Counted from the stretch's first letter, positions 15,732 to 25,208 are shown. The stretch: DNA of 64,000 nucleotides from Mordavella massiliensis (GCF_016901695.1 NZ_JACJKS010000005.1:1-64000); one strand, 5' to 3'. Numbers and translations are program-made. The notes: generated by a model not told the origin, from the sequence alone.

Positions 15732-16581
15732 ATTAAGTGAAGGAAAAACGAAAAAAAGATTGTTTTTATGCTTTAAATATCTCGTTTTAATCCTGATGCT
15801 GATTATTACGGTATATCCTGTTTTGTGGATGATTTTTGGAGCATTTAAAGACGATTATGAATTTTATAATAATATCTGGGGGATGGCATCTGACCTTAGG
15901 ATTGAGAATTTTGTAAATGCCTGGGACAGAGCGGCGCTGGGACAGAAGTATATTAACAGCATTATTATCACAGTCTTGTTTCTTGTTATTCTTCTGCCGA
16001 TTGCCAGTTGCGCGGCGTACGTGATCGCGAGGATGCCCAAATCCAAATTCCGCTGTAAGGAGATCATTTACCTGCTCCTCCTTGTGGGTATTGTGATCCC
16101 CAGGGGCGTCCTTGCCATCCCGATCTACCAGGTGATCGTAGCACTTGGCCTTGCCAATACAAGGATTTCTCTGGTGCTTGTGTATGTGGCGCAGTTTATG
16201 TCGTTTAGTATTTTCCTGATGCGGGGATATTATGCTTCGCTTCCAAAAGGACTGGAAGACGCAGCGAGGATTGACGGATGCGGATGGTTTAAATCGTTCT
16301 GGTATGTAATGACGCCTCTGACAAAACCGGGACTTCTTACGGTTGCGATTTTCGGAGGTCTGAATGTGTGGAACGAATATTTCCTTTCCAGTATTCTGAT
16401 CCGCAGTCAGGAACTGCAGACAATCCCGCTGGGGCTGGCGATCTTTGTGGACGATCACAATGTCTACTATCCTGAACTGTTCGCGGCGCTGACGATCGCG
16501 ACGGTTCCGGTAGTTCTTCTGTATATAGTGGCGCAGAAGAAGTTCATACAGGGACTGACGGCCGGCGCGGTGAAAGGCTAA
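15724..16581 (+). CDS. ABC transporter permease (MalG-type)
   Basis: 285 aa. AAAGAGG at 15711-15717 favours ATG 15724 over ATG 15718; the start overlaps the upstream stop by 8 nt. Six hydrophobic segments are seen. The EAA loop is GLEDAARIDGCGWFKSFWYV, and the C-terminus carries KFIQGLTAGAVKG, the typical end of MalG-type permeases. It pairs with the preceding permease. It is the last gene of the operon, and a terminator follows. Confidence 0.92.
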   Translation: MNKLSEGKTKKRLFLCFKYLVLILMLIITVYPVLWMIFGAFKDDYEFYNNIWGMASDLRIENFVNAWDRAALGQKYINSIIITVLFLVILLPIASCAAYVIARMPKSKFRCKEIIYLLLLVGIVIPRGVLAIPIYQVIVALGLANTRISLVLVYVAQFMSFSIFLMRGYYASLPKGLEDAARIDGCGWFKSFWYVMTPLTKPGLLTVAIFGGLNVWNEYFLSSILIRSQELQTIPLGLAIFVDDHNVYYPELFAALTIATVPVVLLYIVAQKKFIQGLTAGAVKG

Positions 16582-16622
16582 CGCGGGATGCAGAACAGAT
16601 CTGCAGGGGAAAAGGAATACAG

Positions 16623-16665
16623 AGGCAGAGGACGGATGTGAAACCGCCCCCTGCCTTGTTTTTAT
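16623..16665 (+). terminator. Terminator of the 7-16.6 kb operon
   Basis: AGGCAGAGGACGG pairs imperfectly with CCGCCCCCTGCCT, followed by TGTTTTTA. Confidence 0.7.
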
Positions 16666-16671
16666 ATCCGC

Positions 16672-16700
16672 TTGTATTCCATTCCCCCTTGCGCTATCAT
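16672..16700 (+). promoter_or_regulatory. Candidate promoter of the GH2/MATE pair
   Basis: TTGTAT (16672-16677), 17-nt spacer, TATCAT (16695-16700), 37 nt before the GH2 start. Moderate consensus match only. Confidence 0.35.
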
Positions 16701-16736
16701 TATTTATATGAGCAGGACATACGAAGGAGGGACATC

Positions 16737-19028
16737 ATGCGCTATCAGATCAATGACAACTGGTACTACACAGATCACTATACAGGAAGCCTGAACAGCA
16801 TGCCCAAAGAGCGGCTGGAGGAGCTGGAGCAGGTCCGGATCCCCCACACGGTGAAGGAGCTCCCCATGCACTACTGCAATGAAAAGGACTACCAGATGGT
16901 GAGCGGCTACGTGCGGGAGCTGGACATCCCCGGGGACTGGGAGGGCAGGTGCGTCACCCTGACCCTGGAGGGGGCGGCCCACCAGGCGGAGGTGTACTGC
17001 AACGGCACATCCCTCGGCGTCCACGGCTGCGGGTATACGGCTTTTGAGACGGACCTTTCAGAACATCTTCGGTACGGCCACAGGAATCGGATCGTGGTGC
17101 GGCTGGACAGCCGGGAGAGCCTGAATATCCCGCCGTTCGGCCACGTCGTCGACTACATGACCTACGGAGGGCTCTACCGCCCGGTCTACCTGGAGGTGCG
17201 GGAGAAAACCCACTTCACGGACATCTTTGTCATGCCCGATGACCGGAAGCATCTGGAGGTGCAGGTGCAGGCCGCAGGCGCGCAGGACTGCCAGATCCGG
17301 GCCTGCGTCCTGGATGGCGGCGGGGAAGCTGTTGCCCGCATGGAGGAGCAGAAGTTCCAGGATCATTTTCATATGCATGTGCCCCGGGCGAAGCTGTGGG
17401 ACACAGAACACCCCAACCTGTACACGCTCCGGCTGGAGCTTCTCAGGTACGGCAAAGTGCTGGATGAGCGGGAGGTCCGCTTCGGGTTCCGGACGATCGG
17501 GATGAAGCCGGACGGCTGCTATCTCAACGGCAGCCGGGTGCAGATCCGGGGGCTGGACCGGCACCAGAGCTGGCCCTACATGGGCTACGCGGCGCCGGAA
17601 AGAGCCCAGCGCCTGGACGCGGATATCCTGAGATACGAGCTGGGCTGCAACGGGGTGCGCACGAGCCATTACCCCCAGAGCCAGGCCTTTGTGGACCGGT
17701 GCGACGAGATCGGCCTTCTCGTCTTTACCGAGATCCCCGGATGGCAGCATATCGGCGACGACGCCTGGAAGGACCAGGCGGTGCAAAATGTGGAGGAGAT
17801 GGTGCTCCAGTACCGCAACCACCCAAGCATCTTTCTGTGGGGCGTGCGGATCAACGAGAGCCAGGACGACGACAGCTTCTACGCGCGGACCGTGGAGGCG
17901 GCCCACCGGCTGGATCCCACCCGGCCGACGGGCGGCGTGCGGTATCTTCGCAAGAGCAGTCTTCTGGAGGATGTGTACACCTACAATGATTTCGTCCACG
18001 AGGGGAACAACCGGGGCTGCATTCCCAAGGCGGAGGCCACGCCGGATCCGGAGAAGGCCTACTTCATCACCGAGTACAACGGCCACATGTTCCCCACGAA
18101 AGCCTTTGACGATGAAGGCCACAGGCGGGAGCACGCCCTGCGCCACGCCTGCGTGCTGGATGCGGCCCTGTCCCACGGGGACATCGGCGGCACCTTCGGC
18201 TGGTGCATGTTTGACTACAATACCCACCGGGACTTCGGGAGCGGCGACCGGATCTGCTACCACGGTGTGCTGGACATGTTCCGCAACCCCAAGCCGGCGG
18301 CAGCCGTCTACGCGTCCCAGCAGGAGGAGCGGCCGGTGCTGGAGGTGGCAAGCGCCATGAATATCGGCGACCATCCGGCCGGGCGGCTGGGCGAGGTGGC
18401 CGTCTTCACCAACGGGGACAAGGTGCGGCTCTACCGGAACGGGGAGCCGGCGGGCGAGTACGGGCCATCCTTACGATACAGCCATCTGCCCCATCCACCG
18501 GTTCTCATCCGGGACAGCATGGCGCCGGAAAGCCGGGCTTCCGCAAAAGGATGGCTTGCGAAACTTAGGGAGAAGCTGGCCGGCGGGACGAAGGCGGAGA
18601 CCCAGTACATGGGAAGCTGGGGCGAGGAGACCGCCAGTTGGACATTTGAGGCGGTCAAAGACGGCAAACCGATGGCCTCCGTCACGGTGGAGCCGGTGGA
18701 GCGGATCCACCTGGAGGCGCTGTGCGACACGGACACGCTGGTGGACGGCGACACCTGGGATATGGCCACCATCCGGCTGCGGGCCGCGGATCAGAACGGG
18801 AACACAGCCGTCTACGCAAATGATGTGCTGCATTTCGCCGCGGAGGGCGCGGTGCAGGTGGAAGGCCCGGACTTCATGGCCCTGGAGGGCGGCATGGGCG
18901 GCTGCTACGTGCGCACGACCGGAATGGAAGGGGAAGGAAAACTTCACATTTACAGAGGAAGGGAAGAGGAGATCGTGCTGACTTTCCGGGTGCAGGCAAA
19001 GCAGCCCGCAGTCCCCTCTATAGAGTAA
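16737..19028 (+). CDS. Glycoside hydrolase family 2 (beta-galactosidase/glucuronidase-like)
   Basis: 763 aa. ATG at 16737 has GAAGGAGGG 9 nt upstream; earlier in-frame ATGs lack one. Order: sugar-binding domain (~1-165), Ig-like domain (~165-265), TIM barrel (~265-560), and C-terminal beta domains. Catalytic candidates are Glu374 in GVRINESQDD (acid/base) and Glu446 in FITEYNGH (nucleophile). QIRGLDRHQSWPYMG and VRTSHYPQS are further GH2 signatures. There is no signal peptide, so it acts in the cytoplasm on an imported glycoside. The C-terminal Big-like domain (DTDTLVDGDTWDMATIRLRA) is typical of gut enzymes. It ends 18 nt before the MATE gene, probably in one transcript. Confidence 0.9.
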   Translation: MRYQINDNWYYTDHYTGSLNSMPKERLEELEQVRIPHTVKELPMHYCNEKDYQMVSGYVRELDIPGDWEGRCVTLTLEGAAHQAEVYCNGTSLGVHGCGYTAFETDLSEHLRYGHRNRIVVRLDSRESLNIPPFGHVVDYMTYGGLYRPVYLEVREKTHFTDIFVMPDDRKHLEVQVQAAGAQDCQIRACVLDGGGEAVARMEEQKFQDHFHMHVPRAKLWDTEHPNLYTLRLELLRYGKVLDEREVRFGFRTIGMKPDGCYLNGSRVQIRGLDRHQSWPYMGYAAPERAQRLDADILRYELGCNGVRTSHYPQSQAFVDRCDEIGLLVFTEIPGWQHIGDDAWKDQAVQNVEEMVLQYRNHPSIFLWGVRINESQDDDSFYARTVEAAHRLDPTRPTGGVRYLRKSSLLEDVYTYNDFVHEGNNRGCIPKAEATPDPEKAYFITEYNGHMFPTKAFDDEGHRREHALRHACVLDAALSHGDIGGTFGWCMFDYNTHRDFGSGDRICYHGVLDMFRNPKPAAAVYASQQEERPVLEVASAMNIGDHPAGRLGEVAVFTNGDKVRLYRNGEPAGEYGPSLRYSHLPHPPVLIRDSMAPESRASAKGWLAKLREKLAGGTKAETQYMGSWGEETASWTFEAVKDGKPMASVTVEPVERIHLEALCDTDTLVDGDTWDMATIRLRAADQNGNTAVYANDVLHFAAEGAVQVEGPDFMALEGGMGGCYVRTTGMEGEGKLHIYRGREEEIVLTFRVQAKQPAVPSIE

Positions 19029-19046
19029 GAGAAAGCTGGGAGAACA

Positions 19047-20396
19047 TTGAAAGCAAAGACAAAGGAATATCTGTTTGACAACCGGGCGCTGACCGCGCTG
19101 ATCGTGCCTCTTATCATCGAGCAGGCCCTGGCGGTCCTGGTGGGCATGGCGGACAGCATCATGGTGGCCAGCGTGGGGGAGGCGGCCGTCTCCGGCGTCT
19201 CCCTGGTGGACAACATCATGGTGCTGCTCATCAACGTGTTTGCCGCCCTCGGGACAGGCGGCGCCGTGGTGGCCGGGCAGTACCTGGGCCAGAAGCGGCT
19301 GGAGGGCGCCCGCAGGGCGGCGGAGCAGCTCGTCTGGTTCATCACCCTGTGCGCCGTGGCGGTGACATTCGTCATCTACGGGTGCAAATACTGGATCCTG
19401 CACGGGGTGTTCGGACAGATCGACGGGGACGTGATGGGGCATGCGGACACGTACCTCATGATCGTGACAGCGTCCATCCCGTTCATCGCCCTCTACAACG
19501 GCGGGGCGGCCATCTTCCGGACCATGGGGAACTCGGAGATCTCCATGCGGGTGTCCATTGTCATGAATGTTGTAAATATATCCGGCAACGCCATCCTGAT
19601 CTACGGGTTCCACCGGGGCACGGAGGGCGTGGCGATCCCCACCCTCGTCTCCCGGATCACCGCCGCATTCCTCATCATGGCGCTGCTGGCGGACCGGAAG
19701 CGGTCCATCTGGGTCCGCTTTTCGGCGAAATACAGGCCGGACTGGGGGATGATCCGCAAGATCCTCGGCATCGGCATCCCCAACGGGCTTGAGAACAGCA
19801 TGTTCCAGCTTGGCAAGATCATTGTACTGAGCCTTGTATCCACCTTCGGCACCTACGCGATCGCGGCCAACGCGGTCTCCAACACCCTGGCATCCTTCCA
19901 GGTGCTGCCGGGCATGGCGATCACCCTGGCGGTCACGACCGTCATTGCCCGTTGCGTGGGGGCGGGGGACTACAGGCAGGTCAGCTACTACACGAAGAAG
20001 CTGACCCTCATCACCTACGGCTGCATGGTCGTGACAAACGTGATCATCGTGCTGGCGCTGCCGCTGATCCTCAAGGTGTACAACCTGTCGGACAAGACGG
20101 CGGCCGTCACTTCGGATATCGTGATCTTCTACGCGGTGTGCTGCGTGCTCATCTGGCCGCTTGCCTTTACCATACCGGCTACTTTCCGGGCGTCCGGGGA
20201 CGCGAAGATGTGCATGATCATTTCCGTGGCGTCCATGTGGATCTTCCGGATCGTTTTCAGCTATATCCTGGGGAAATATATGGGCATGGGCGTGTTCGGC
20301 GTCTGGGTGGCCATGATCATCGACTGGGTCGTGCGGGCGGTCTGCTTCCTCATCCGGTACCGGTCCGGCAGGTGGAAGCACCGGGCCATCGCGTAG
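19047..20396 (+). CDS. MATE-family multidrug/metabolite exporter
   Basis: 449 aa, twelve hydrophobic segments in two homologous halves. N-terminal landmarks are PLIIEQALAVLVGMADSIMV and GGAVVAGQYLGQKR; the second half begins KILGIGIPNGLENSMFQLGK. These fit the MatE fold, in which a cation gradient drives export of drugs or metabolites. The start is TTG at 19047 with a GGGAG upstream. The close spacing after the GH2 gene suggests cotranscription, but the functional link (for example export of a released aglycone) is only a guess. Confidence 0.88.
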   Translation: MKAKTKEYLFDNRALTALIVPLIIEQALAVLVGMADSIMVASVGEAAVSGVSLVDNIMVLLINVFAALGTGGAVVAGQYLGQKRLEGARRAAEQLVWFITLCAVAVTFVIYGCKYWILHGVFGQIDGDVMGHADTYLMIVTASIPFIALYNGGAAIFRTMGNSEISMRVSIVMNVVNISGNAILIYGFHRGTEGVAIPTLVSRITAAFLIMALLADRKRSIWVRFSAKYRPDWGMIRKILGIGIPNGLENSMFQLGKIIVLSLVSTFGTYAIAANAVSNTLASFQVLPGMAITLAVTTVIARCVGAGDYRQVSYYTKKLTLITYGCMVVTNVIIVLALPLILKVYNLSDKTAAVTSDIVIFYAVCCVLIWPLAFTIPATFRASGDAKMCMIISVASMWIFRIVFSYILGKYMGMGVFGVWVAMIIDWVVRAVCFLIRYRSGRWKHRAIA

Positions 20397-20459
20397 GGCG
20401 CGCAGACGATTGCGCGGCGAGCGCAGTTTTGCGCGGGACTTTAGCCGGGGCATTTCCCG

Positions 20460-20488
20460 TTGACAAACCTGCCATTCTATGCCATAAT
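20460..20488 (+). promoter_or_regulatory. Promoter of the pheST transcript
   Basis: TTGACA (20460-20465), exactly 17 nt, CATAAT (20483-20488). It sits just ahead of the T-box leader. Confidence 0.75.
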
Positions 20489-20499
20489 TATCTGAGTTT

Positions 20500-20775
20500 T
20501 AGGCGATGAACATATGTGAGTACGGAAGACCGCAGCGTATACAGAGACCGGGCGCCGCCGGCTGAGAGCGCCCCTGCGCGGGTCTTCCGGAAGTTTCAGT
20601 ATGGGAGCCTTCCGGCGAAAAGCAGGCCAGCACAGGACTGCGCTAAGCCGGATGTTCGTGTAGCAGGACAATACACAAAACGAGTGCAGGGCACAGAAGG
20701 AACGTGCCTTGAAATAGGGTGGTACCGCGATGAAACATCGTCCCTTGTAGCAATACAGGCGGCGGTGTTTTTTTA
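20500..20775 (+). ncRNA. T-box leader, phenylalanine-specific
   Basis: The conserved T-box core AGGGTGGTACCGCG is at 20716-20729, followed by a compensating CGTCCCT and a T-tract at 20767-20774. These form the antiterminator/terminator pair. The 5' half folds into a long stem I (CGGAAGACC 20523-20531 with GGTCTTCCG 20581-20589) containing the usual CAGAGA...GGCTGAGAG stretch. A UUC at 20595-20597 is the likely specifier codon, agreeing with control of phenylalanyl-tRNA synthetase. Uncharged tRNA-Phe should pair with the specifier and the TGGTA bulge and allow read-through. Confidence 0.93.
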
Positions 20776-20842
20776 ATCAGACGAGAGGAAAACGCGATGG
20801 ATCGCCGGAGCCGCCTGTCCGATCACAGGAAGGAGAAGTGCG

Positions 20843-21880
20843 ATGAAAGATAAGATCAACGGCATTTTATCAGAAGTAAAGACAAAGATTTCCGAGGCCG
20901 CAAGCGAAGCGCAGCTTCAGAACGTGAAGAGCGCCTACGTCGGCAAGCAGGGCTCCCTGACGCTCCTGATGAAGGAGCTGCCCCATGTGGACCCCGCGCA
21001 GCGCCCGGAGATAGGAAAACTGCTGAACCAGGCGAAGAAGGAGGTCACGGAGCTGATCGACGCCAAGAGAACAGAGCTGAAGCTGAAGGCGTCGGAGGTA
21101 TCGCCGGACTTTGACTGCTCCGTACCGGGGATCCTGCCGGCCGGCGGGGGACTCCACCCCATCACCCAGATGTGCTATGACCTGAACGACACGTTCCGGT
21201 CCATGGGCTTTGAGATCTTCCAGGAGGACGATATCACAAGCGAGATGTACGCGTTTGACAAGCTGAATTTCCCGCTGAACCATCCTGCCAGGGAGAGCAT
21301 GGACACGTACTGGCTGGAGGGACACGACAGCGGGAGCACGAACGAGAAGCTCTGCCTGCGCCCCCATCTGACCGGCGGCAGCGTCCGCTACATGCAGACC
21401 CACAAGCCTCCCTACCGCTTCGTGTACCCGGGGCGCGTGTACCGGAACGAGACGACGGACGCCCACCACGAGAGGGCTTTCTTCCAGTACGAGGCGCTGA
21501 TCGTGGACAAGGACATTACATTTACATCCGGCAAGGTGATGATCAAGAGCATCCTGAGCAAAGTGTTCGGCCGGGACGTGGCCGTGCGCATGCGCTCCGG
21601 CTTCTTCCCCTTCGTGGAACCCGGATTTGAGATCGACATGGAGTGCCAGGTCTGCGGCGGAAAAGGCTGCAGCGTGTGCAAGCACGTGGGCTGGATCGAG
21701 GTAATGCCGGGCGGCTCCCCGCATCCGAACGTGCTGCGGGCAGCGGGCCTCAACCCGGATGAGTATACGGGCTTCTATGTAAATATCGGCCTGGACCGGC
21801 TGGTGATGATGCGCTATGGCGTGGATGACGTGAGACTGTTCCACAGCGCGGACCTCCGTTTCCTCAGGCAGTTCAGATAA
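20843..21880 (+). CDS. pheS: Phenylalanyl-tRNA synthetase alpha subunit
   Basis: 345 aa, normal length. N-terminal coiled-coil arm (~1-85), then the class II catalytic core with motif 2 (YRNETTDAHHERAFFQYEAL) and motif 3 (GLDRLVMMRYGVDDVRLFHS). A four-Cys cluster CQVCGGKGCSVCK is seen around residue 270. It charges tRNA-Phe together with PheT. AAGGAG precedes the ATG. It lies 14 nt upstream of pheT under the T-box. Confidence 0.97.
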   Translation: MKDKINGILSEVKTKISEAASEAQLQNVKSAYVGKQGSLTLLMKELPHVDPAQRPEIGKLLNQAKKEVTELIDAKRTELKLKASEVSPDFDCSVPGILPAGGGLHPITQMCYDLNDTFRSMGFEIFQEDDITSEMYAFDKLNFPLNHPARESMDTYWLEGHDSGSTNEKLCLRPHLTGGSVRYMQTHKPPYRFVYPGRVYRNETTDAHHERAFFQYEALIVDKDITFTSGKVMIKSILSKVFGRDVAVRMRSGFFPFVEPGFEIDMECQVCGGKGCSVCKHVGWIEVMPGGSPHPNVLRAAGLNPDEYTGFYVNIGLDRLVMMRYGVDDVRLFHSADLRFLRQFR

Positions 21881-21894
21881 AGGAGAGAAGAGAA

Positions 21895-24336
21895 ATGAAG
21901 TTATCATTATCATGGATCGGGGATTACGTGGAGATCCCCGAAGATATGGATCTGAAGAAACTTGCGTATGACGTGACCATGTCCACCGTAGAGGTGGAGG
22001 ACGTGGAGTACCTCGCCCGCCGTTTCGACAACATGGCTGTGGGCGTGATCGAGAAGATCGAGGCGCACCCCAACGCGGACAAGCTGCGGGTGTGCAAAGT
22101 GGATCTGGGCAGCGGGACGAAGGAGATCGTCTGCGGCGGCATCAACCTGGAGGAAGGCATGCGCGTGGCAGTGGCCTGCCCGGGCGCGGTGGTGCGCTGG
22201 CACGGCGAGGGCGAGCCTGTCGTGATCAAGAATTCCAAGCTGCGGGGCGTGGAGTCCTACGGCATGATCTGCGCTTCCGATGAGATCGGCTTAGGGGATC
22301 TGTTCCCCGCTTCACAGGAGGCGGAGATCCTGGATCTGTCCGCATTTGACGTGCCGGCCGGCACGCCGCTGGCGGACGCCCTGGACATGAACGACGTGCT
22401 CCTGGAGATCGACAACAAGTCCATGACAAACCGGCCGGATCTGTGGGGCCACTACGGCATCGCCCGCGAGATCGCGGCCCTCTACGACCTGCCCCTCAAG
22501 AAGATCGAGCCCTGGCAGGCGGATGTGGAGTCTGATTTTAAAGTGGAGATCCAGGATCCCGACAGATGTACCAGGTACATCGGCGTGGAGATGTCCGGCG
22601 TGGAAGTGAAGCCATCGCCCTACAAGATGCAGAGCCGGATCTGGAAGGTGGGCATGCGCCCCATCAACGCGCTGGTGGACATCACCAACTACGTGATGCT
22701 GGCCACAGGCAACCCGACCCACGCCTTTGACGCGGACAACATCTCCGACCACATCGTGGTGCGGCGCGCGGCCGAGGGGGAGAAGCTTGTTCTCTTAAAT
22801 GACAAGGAGCTGGATCTGTGCGGGGACGACCTCGTCATCACAGACTCCGAGGGACCGGTGGCCCTGGCGGGCGTCATGGGCGGCGCCAAGGATTCCATCC
22901 TGCCTGACACGAAGCGGGTCATCCTGGAGGTGGCGAACTTTGAGTCCACCGGCGTCAGGAGAACGGCCCTGCGCTACGACAACCGCACGGAGGCGTCCTC
23001 CCGGTATGAGAAGGCCATCGATCCCGAGCGGTGCGACCAGGCACTGGCCCTCTCCATGCAGTATTTTAAGGAACTGTACCCGGAGCTTCATGTGACCGGC
23101 TGCTGCGACCAGTATGTGAAGAAGCTGGAGCGCGCCCAGATCGATGTGAGCCTGGCCTGGCTTGCCAAACGTCTGGGCAAGGATCTGTCCAACGATGTGA
23201 TCCGCGCCAAGCTGGAACTTCTCGGCTTTGACGTGGAGATCGAGGGCGACAACATGCATGTGACAGCGCCCACCTGGCGGTCCACCGGAGACATCTCCAT
23301 GAAGGACGACGTGATGGAGGAAGTGGCCAGACTGTACGGGTATGACAACTTTGAGGCGACAGAATTCACCACCACATTTACAGGCGCCATCAACCAGAAG
23401 GATCAGGACCTGATCCGGCATATCAAGGAGTATCTGGCGCTCCGCTGCGGCATGCAGGAAGTGTACACCTATCCGTGGATGAACGATGTGTACGTGAACG
23501 CCGTGCTGGGCAGCACAGAGGGCGTGCTGAAGCTCTCCACGCCGCCGGCTCCGGATCTTGGCTGCATCCGCTGCTCCCTGCTTCCCAACCTGTGCGAGGC
23601 AGTGATGAAGAACGAGCGCTATTTCAATGACTTCTCCATCTTTGAGGAGGCGCAGGTCTTCTTTGACCGGAACTACACCTCCCTCTACGATGAGACGGAG
23701 TCCCTGCCGGAGCAGCGCCGGCATATCGGGGCGGCCTTTGCGAGCAGTGTGAAGAAGATCGACCAGCTCTTCCGCGAGGCCAAGGGCGCGCTGGAGTACA
23801 TGCCCCGCTACACCCACATGGAGGGCTTCACGTTCCGGAAAGAGGAGAAGCCGGTGTGGGCGGACAATGTCGTGTGGCTGAACATCTATCTGGGCGAGGA
23901 GAAGATCGGAGACCTGGGCCTGCTGGCCAAGAAAGTCTCCATGGAGTGCGGCATCAAGAACCTCTCCGTCATGCTCTTTGAGATCGATGCGACGAAGCTT
24001 AAGCCCCTCCCGTCCAGGACCAACACCTTTGCCCACCTGGCGGAGTACCCGGAGACAGACTACGACATCTCCATGCTCTTTGACTCAGACGCTGCCTGGA
24101 GCGACATCTATGAGGCAGTCATGGGCAAGAAGAAGGCGAGCGCGCTTCTGAAGGACGCTGCCTTTGTGGATGAGTACAGAGGCAAACAGATCCCGGAAGG
24201 AAAGAAATCCGTCACCATCCGCCTGACCATCGGCTCGGATGAGAAGACGCTGACTTCCCAGGAGATCGAGAACGCGGCCGGCCAGGTGATGAAGAAGCTT
24301 GGCAAGAAGATGGGCGCGCAGCTCAGGGCGCAGTAG
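21895..24336 (+). CDS. pheT: Phenylalanyl-tRNA synthetase beta subunit
   Basis: 813 aa. The domains run in the expected order: N-terminal domain with EMAP-like tRNA-binding fold (~40-150, VGVIEKIEAHPNADKLRVCK), B3/B4 editing domain (~210-400, NYVMLATGNPTHAFD), B5 domain (~405-475), non-catalytic synthetase-like core, and C-terminal anticodon-binding FDX domain (~720-813, EYPETDYDISMLFD...KSVTIRLTIGSDEKTLT). It forms the alpha2-beta2 enzyme with PheS and hydrolyses mischarged Tyr-tRNA-Phe. AAGGAGAGAAG precedes the ATG. Confidence 0.97.
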   Translation: MKLSLSWIGDYVEIPEDMDLKKLAYDVTMSTVEVEDVEYLARRFDNMAVGVIEKIEAHPNADKLRVCKVDLGSGTKEIVCGGINLEEGMRVAVACPGAVVRWHGEGEPVVIKNSKLRGVESYGMICASDEIGLGDLFPASQEAEILDLSAFDVPAGTPLADALDMNDVLLEIDNKSMTNRPDLWGHYGIAREIAALYDLPLKKIEPWQADVESDFKVEIQDPDRCTRYIGVEMSGVEVKPSPYKMQSRIWKVGMRPINALVDITNYVMLATGNPTHAFDADNISDHIVVRRAAEGEKLVLLNDKELDLCGDDLVITDSEGPVALAGVMGGAKDSILPDTKRVILEVANFESTGVRRTALRYDNRTEASSRYEKAIDPERCDQALALSMQYFKELYPELHVTGCCDQYVKKLERAQIDVSLAWLAKRLGKDLSNDVIRAKLELLGFDVEIEGDNMHVTAPTWRSTGDISMKDDVMEEVARLYGYDNFEATEFTTTFTGAINQKDQDLIRHIKEYLALRCGMQEVYTYPWMNDVYVNAVLGSTEGVLKLSTPPAPDLGCIRCSLLPNLCEAVMKNERYFNDFSIFEEAQVFFDRNYTSLYDETESLPEQRRHIGAAFASSVKKIDQLFREAKGALEYMPRYTHMEGFTFRKEEKPVWADNVVWLNIYLGEEKIGDLGLLAKKVSMECGIKNLSVMLFEIDATKLKPLPSRTNTFAHLAEYPETDYDISMLFDSDAAWSDIYEAVMGKKKASALLKDAAFVDEYRGKQIPEGKKSVTIRLTIGSDEKTLTSQEIENAAGQVMKKLGKKMGAQLRAQ

Positions 24337-24351
24337 AATAAAAAAGGATGC

Positions 24352-24392
24352 AAAATCCCCTCGCTCATAGCTTTGAGCAAGGGGATTTTTTT
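24352..24392 (+). terminator. Terminator of pheST
   Basis: AAAATCCCCTCGCTCA pairs with TGAGCAAGGGGATTTT, followed by a T-run to 24392. The A-rich upstream side would also let it work for the convergent minus-strand gene. Confidence 0.9.
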
Positions 24393-24407
24393 AAATATAT
24401 AGTTTGT

Positions 24408-25094
24408 TTAGCCTTCCTGCCTGACCGCGCCTGCAAGGGCTGCCGGGATCCAGCCGTTGGCGAAGCACACCACATACAGGGAGACGCCGAGGGGGAGCAG
24501 GGCAAGCCAGATGCTCCCGGGCCCGATGAGGACCCGCGCAGCGTAGGAGCAGGCGACGCCTGCGTGGAAGGAGAGCAGGGTGCAGCCGAAGAATTTTGCC
24601 CTGGCTGTGTGGGACCGGTCGCCGTTGAGCAGGACCTCCGTCGCCGCCATGGTGAACTGCTTCAGGTTGTTGGTGGAGAACAGGGTGGAGCTGGCGAATC
24701 CCTGCGCGCCCCGGAAGCTGTTCCACTGAAACGCCGTGACAAAGAAAAAGGGATACAGGGCCAGGACCGGGTGGATGTCCGCCGGGAAGAGGCCCACCAG
24801 CACGGCTGCGGCCGCATCCAGAAGAACGCTCATGACCTGGAGGTTGACCCGGCTGTGCTTCGGGAGGTACACGGTCAGGACGATGGCGGCCATGAAAAGA
24901 AGCATGCCGCCGATCCGCAGGGCGGCGTCCTTTATGTCTCCGCCCAGAAGATCCGTCACGAAATAGATCAGATTCGCGGTCTGCGCGTTCCCGAACAGGT
25001 TGCAGAAGCTGAGGATCGCGTAGACGCCGAAAAAGCCGCCTACAAACGCCATGATATAATGGAGGGGTGTCTCATATTTTTTTACAGGGTCCAT
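24408..25094 (-). CDS. YoaK/DUF1275-family membrane protein
   Basis: 228 aa. ATG at 25094 is preceded on the minus strand by GAAAGGTG. About six hydrophobic segments are seen. Family features are MAFVGGFFGVYAILSFCNLFGNAQTANLI near the start and FQWNSFRGAQGFASSTLFSTNN in the middle (GNaqTGN-like motif and the F-Q-N stretch). DUF1275 proteins are predicted transporters with no established substrate. It is divergent from a LysR regulator 114 nt away, which probably controls it. Confidence 0.8.
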   Translation of the reverse strand: MDPVKKYETPLHYIMAFVGGFFGVYAILSFCNLFGNAQTANLIYFVTDLLGGDIKDAALRIGGMLLFMAAIVLTVYLPKHSRVNLQVMSVLLDAAAAVLVGLFPADIHPVLALYPFFFVTAFQWNSFRGAQGFASSTLFSTNNLKQFTMAATEVLLNGDRSHTARAKFFGCTLLSFHAGVACSYAARVLIGPGSIWLALLPLGVSLYVVCFANGWIPAALAGAVRQEG

Positions 25095-25208
25095 TGTTTT
25101 CACCTTTCTCTTGCCGTATCCGTGATTCTTATTATAACATATTGCAAAAATATATAAAAATACATATAATATATGAATAACTATATAGAAAAGGTATGGT
25201 GACGTGAA

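Noticed and set aside
16638..16736. 33-codon upstream extension of the GH2 gene
   Set aside because: It crosses the terminator and promoter region; ATG 16737 has a strong ribosome binding site and begins at the conserved domain start.
17058..18374. 438-codon minus-strand frame inside the GH2 gene
   Set aside because: Antisense to a gene with intact catalytic motifs; composition is of a shadow frame, and no ribosome binding site is seen.
18471..20453. 660-codon open frame on the minus strand opposite the GH2 and MATE genes
   Set aside because: It is rich in His, Asp, Arg and Pro with no domain pattern, runs across two well-supported genes and their junction, and is a by-product of their GC-rich codon use.
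22795..24036. 413-codon minus-strand frame inside pheT
   Set aside because: Antisense shadow of a full-length, clearly functional synthetase gene.
24348..25157. 269-codon plus-strand frame opposite the YoaK-like gene
   Set aside because: The opposite strand encodes a coherent multi-segment membrane protein with a good start; this frame is charged low-complexity sequence.
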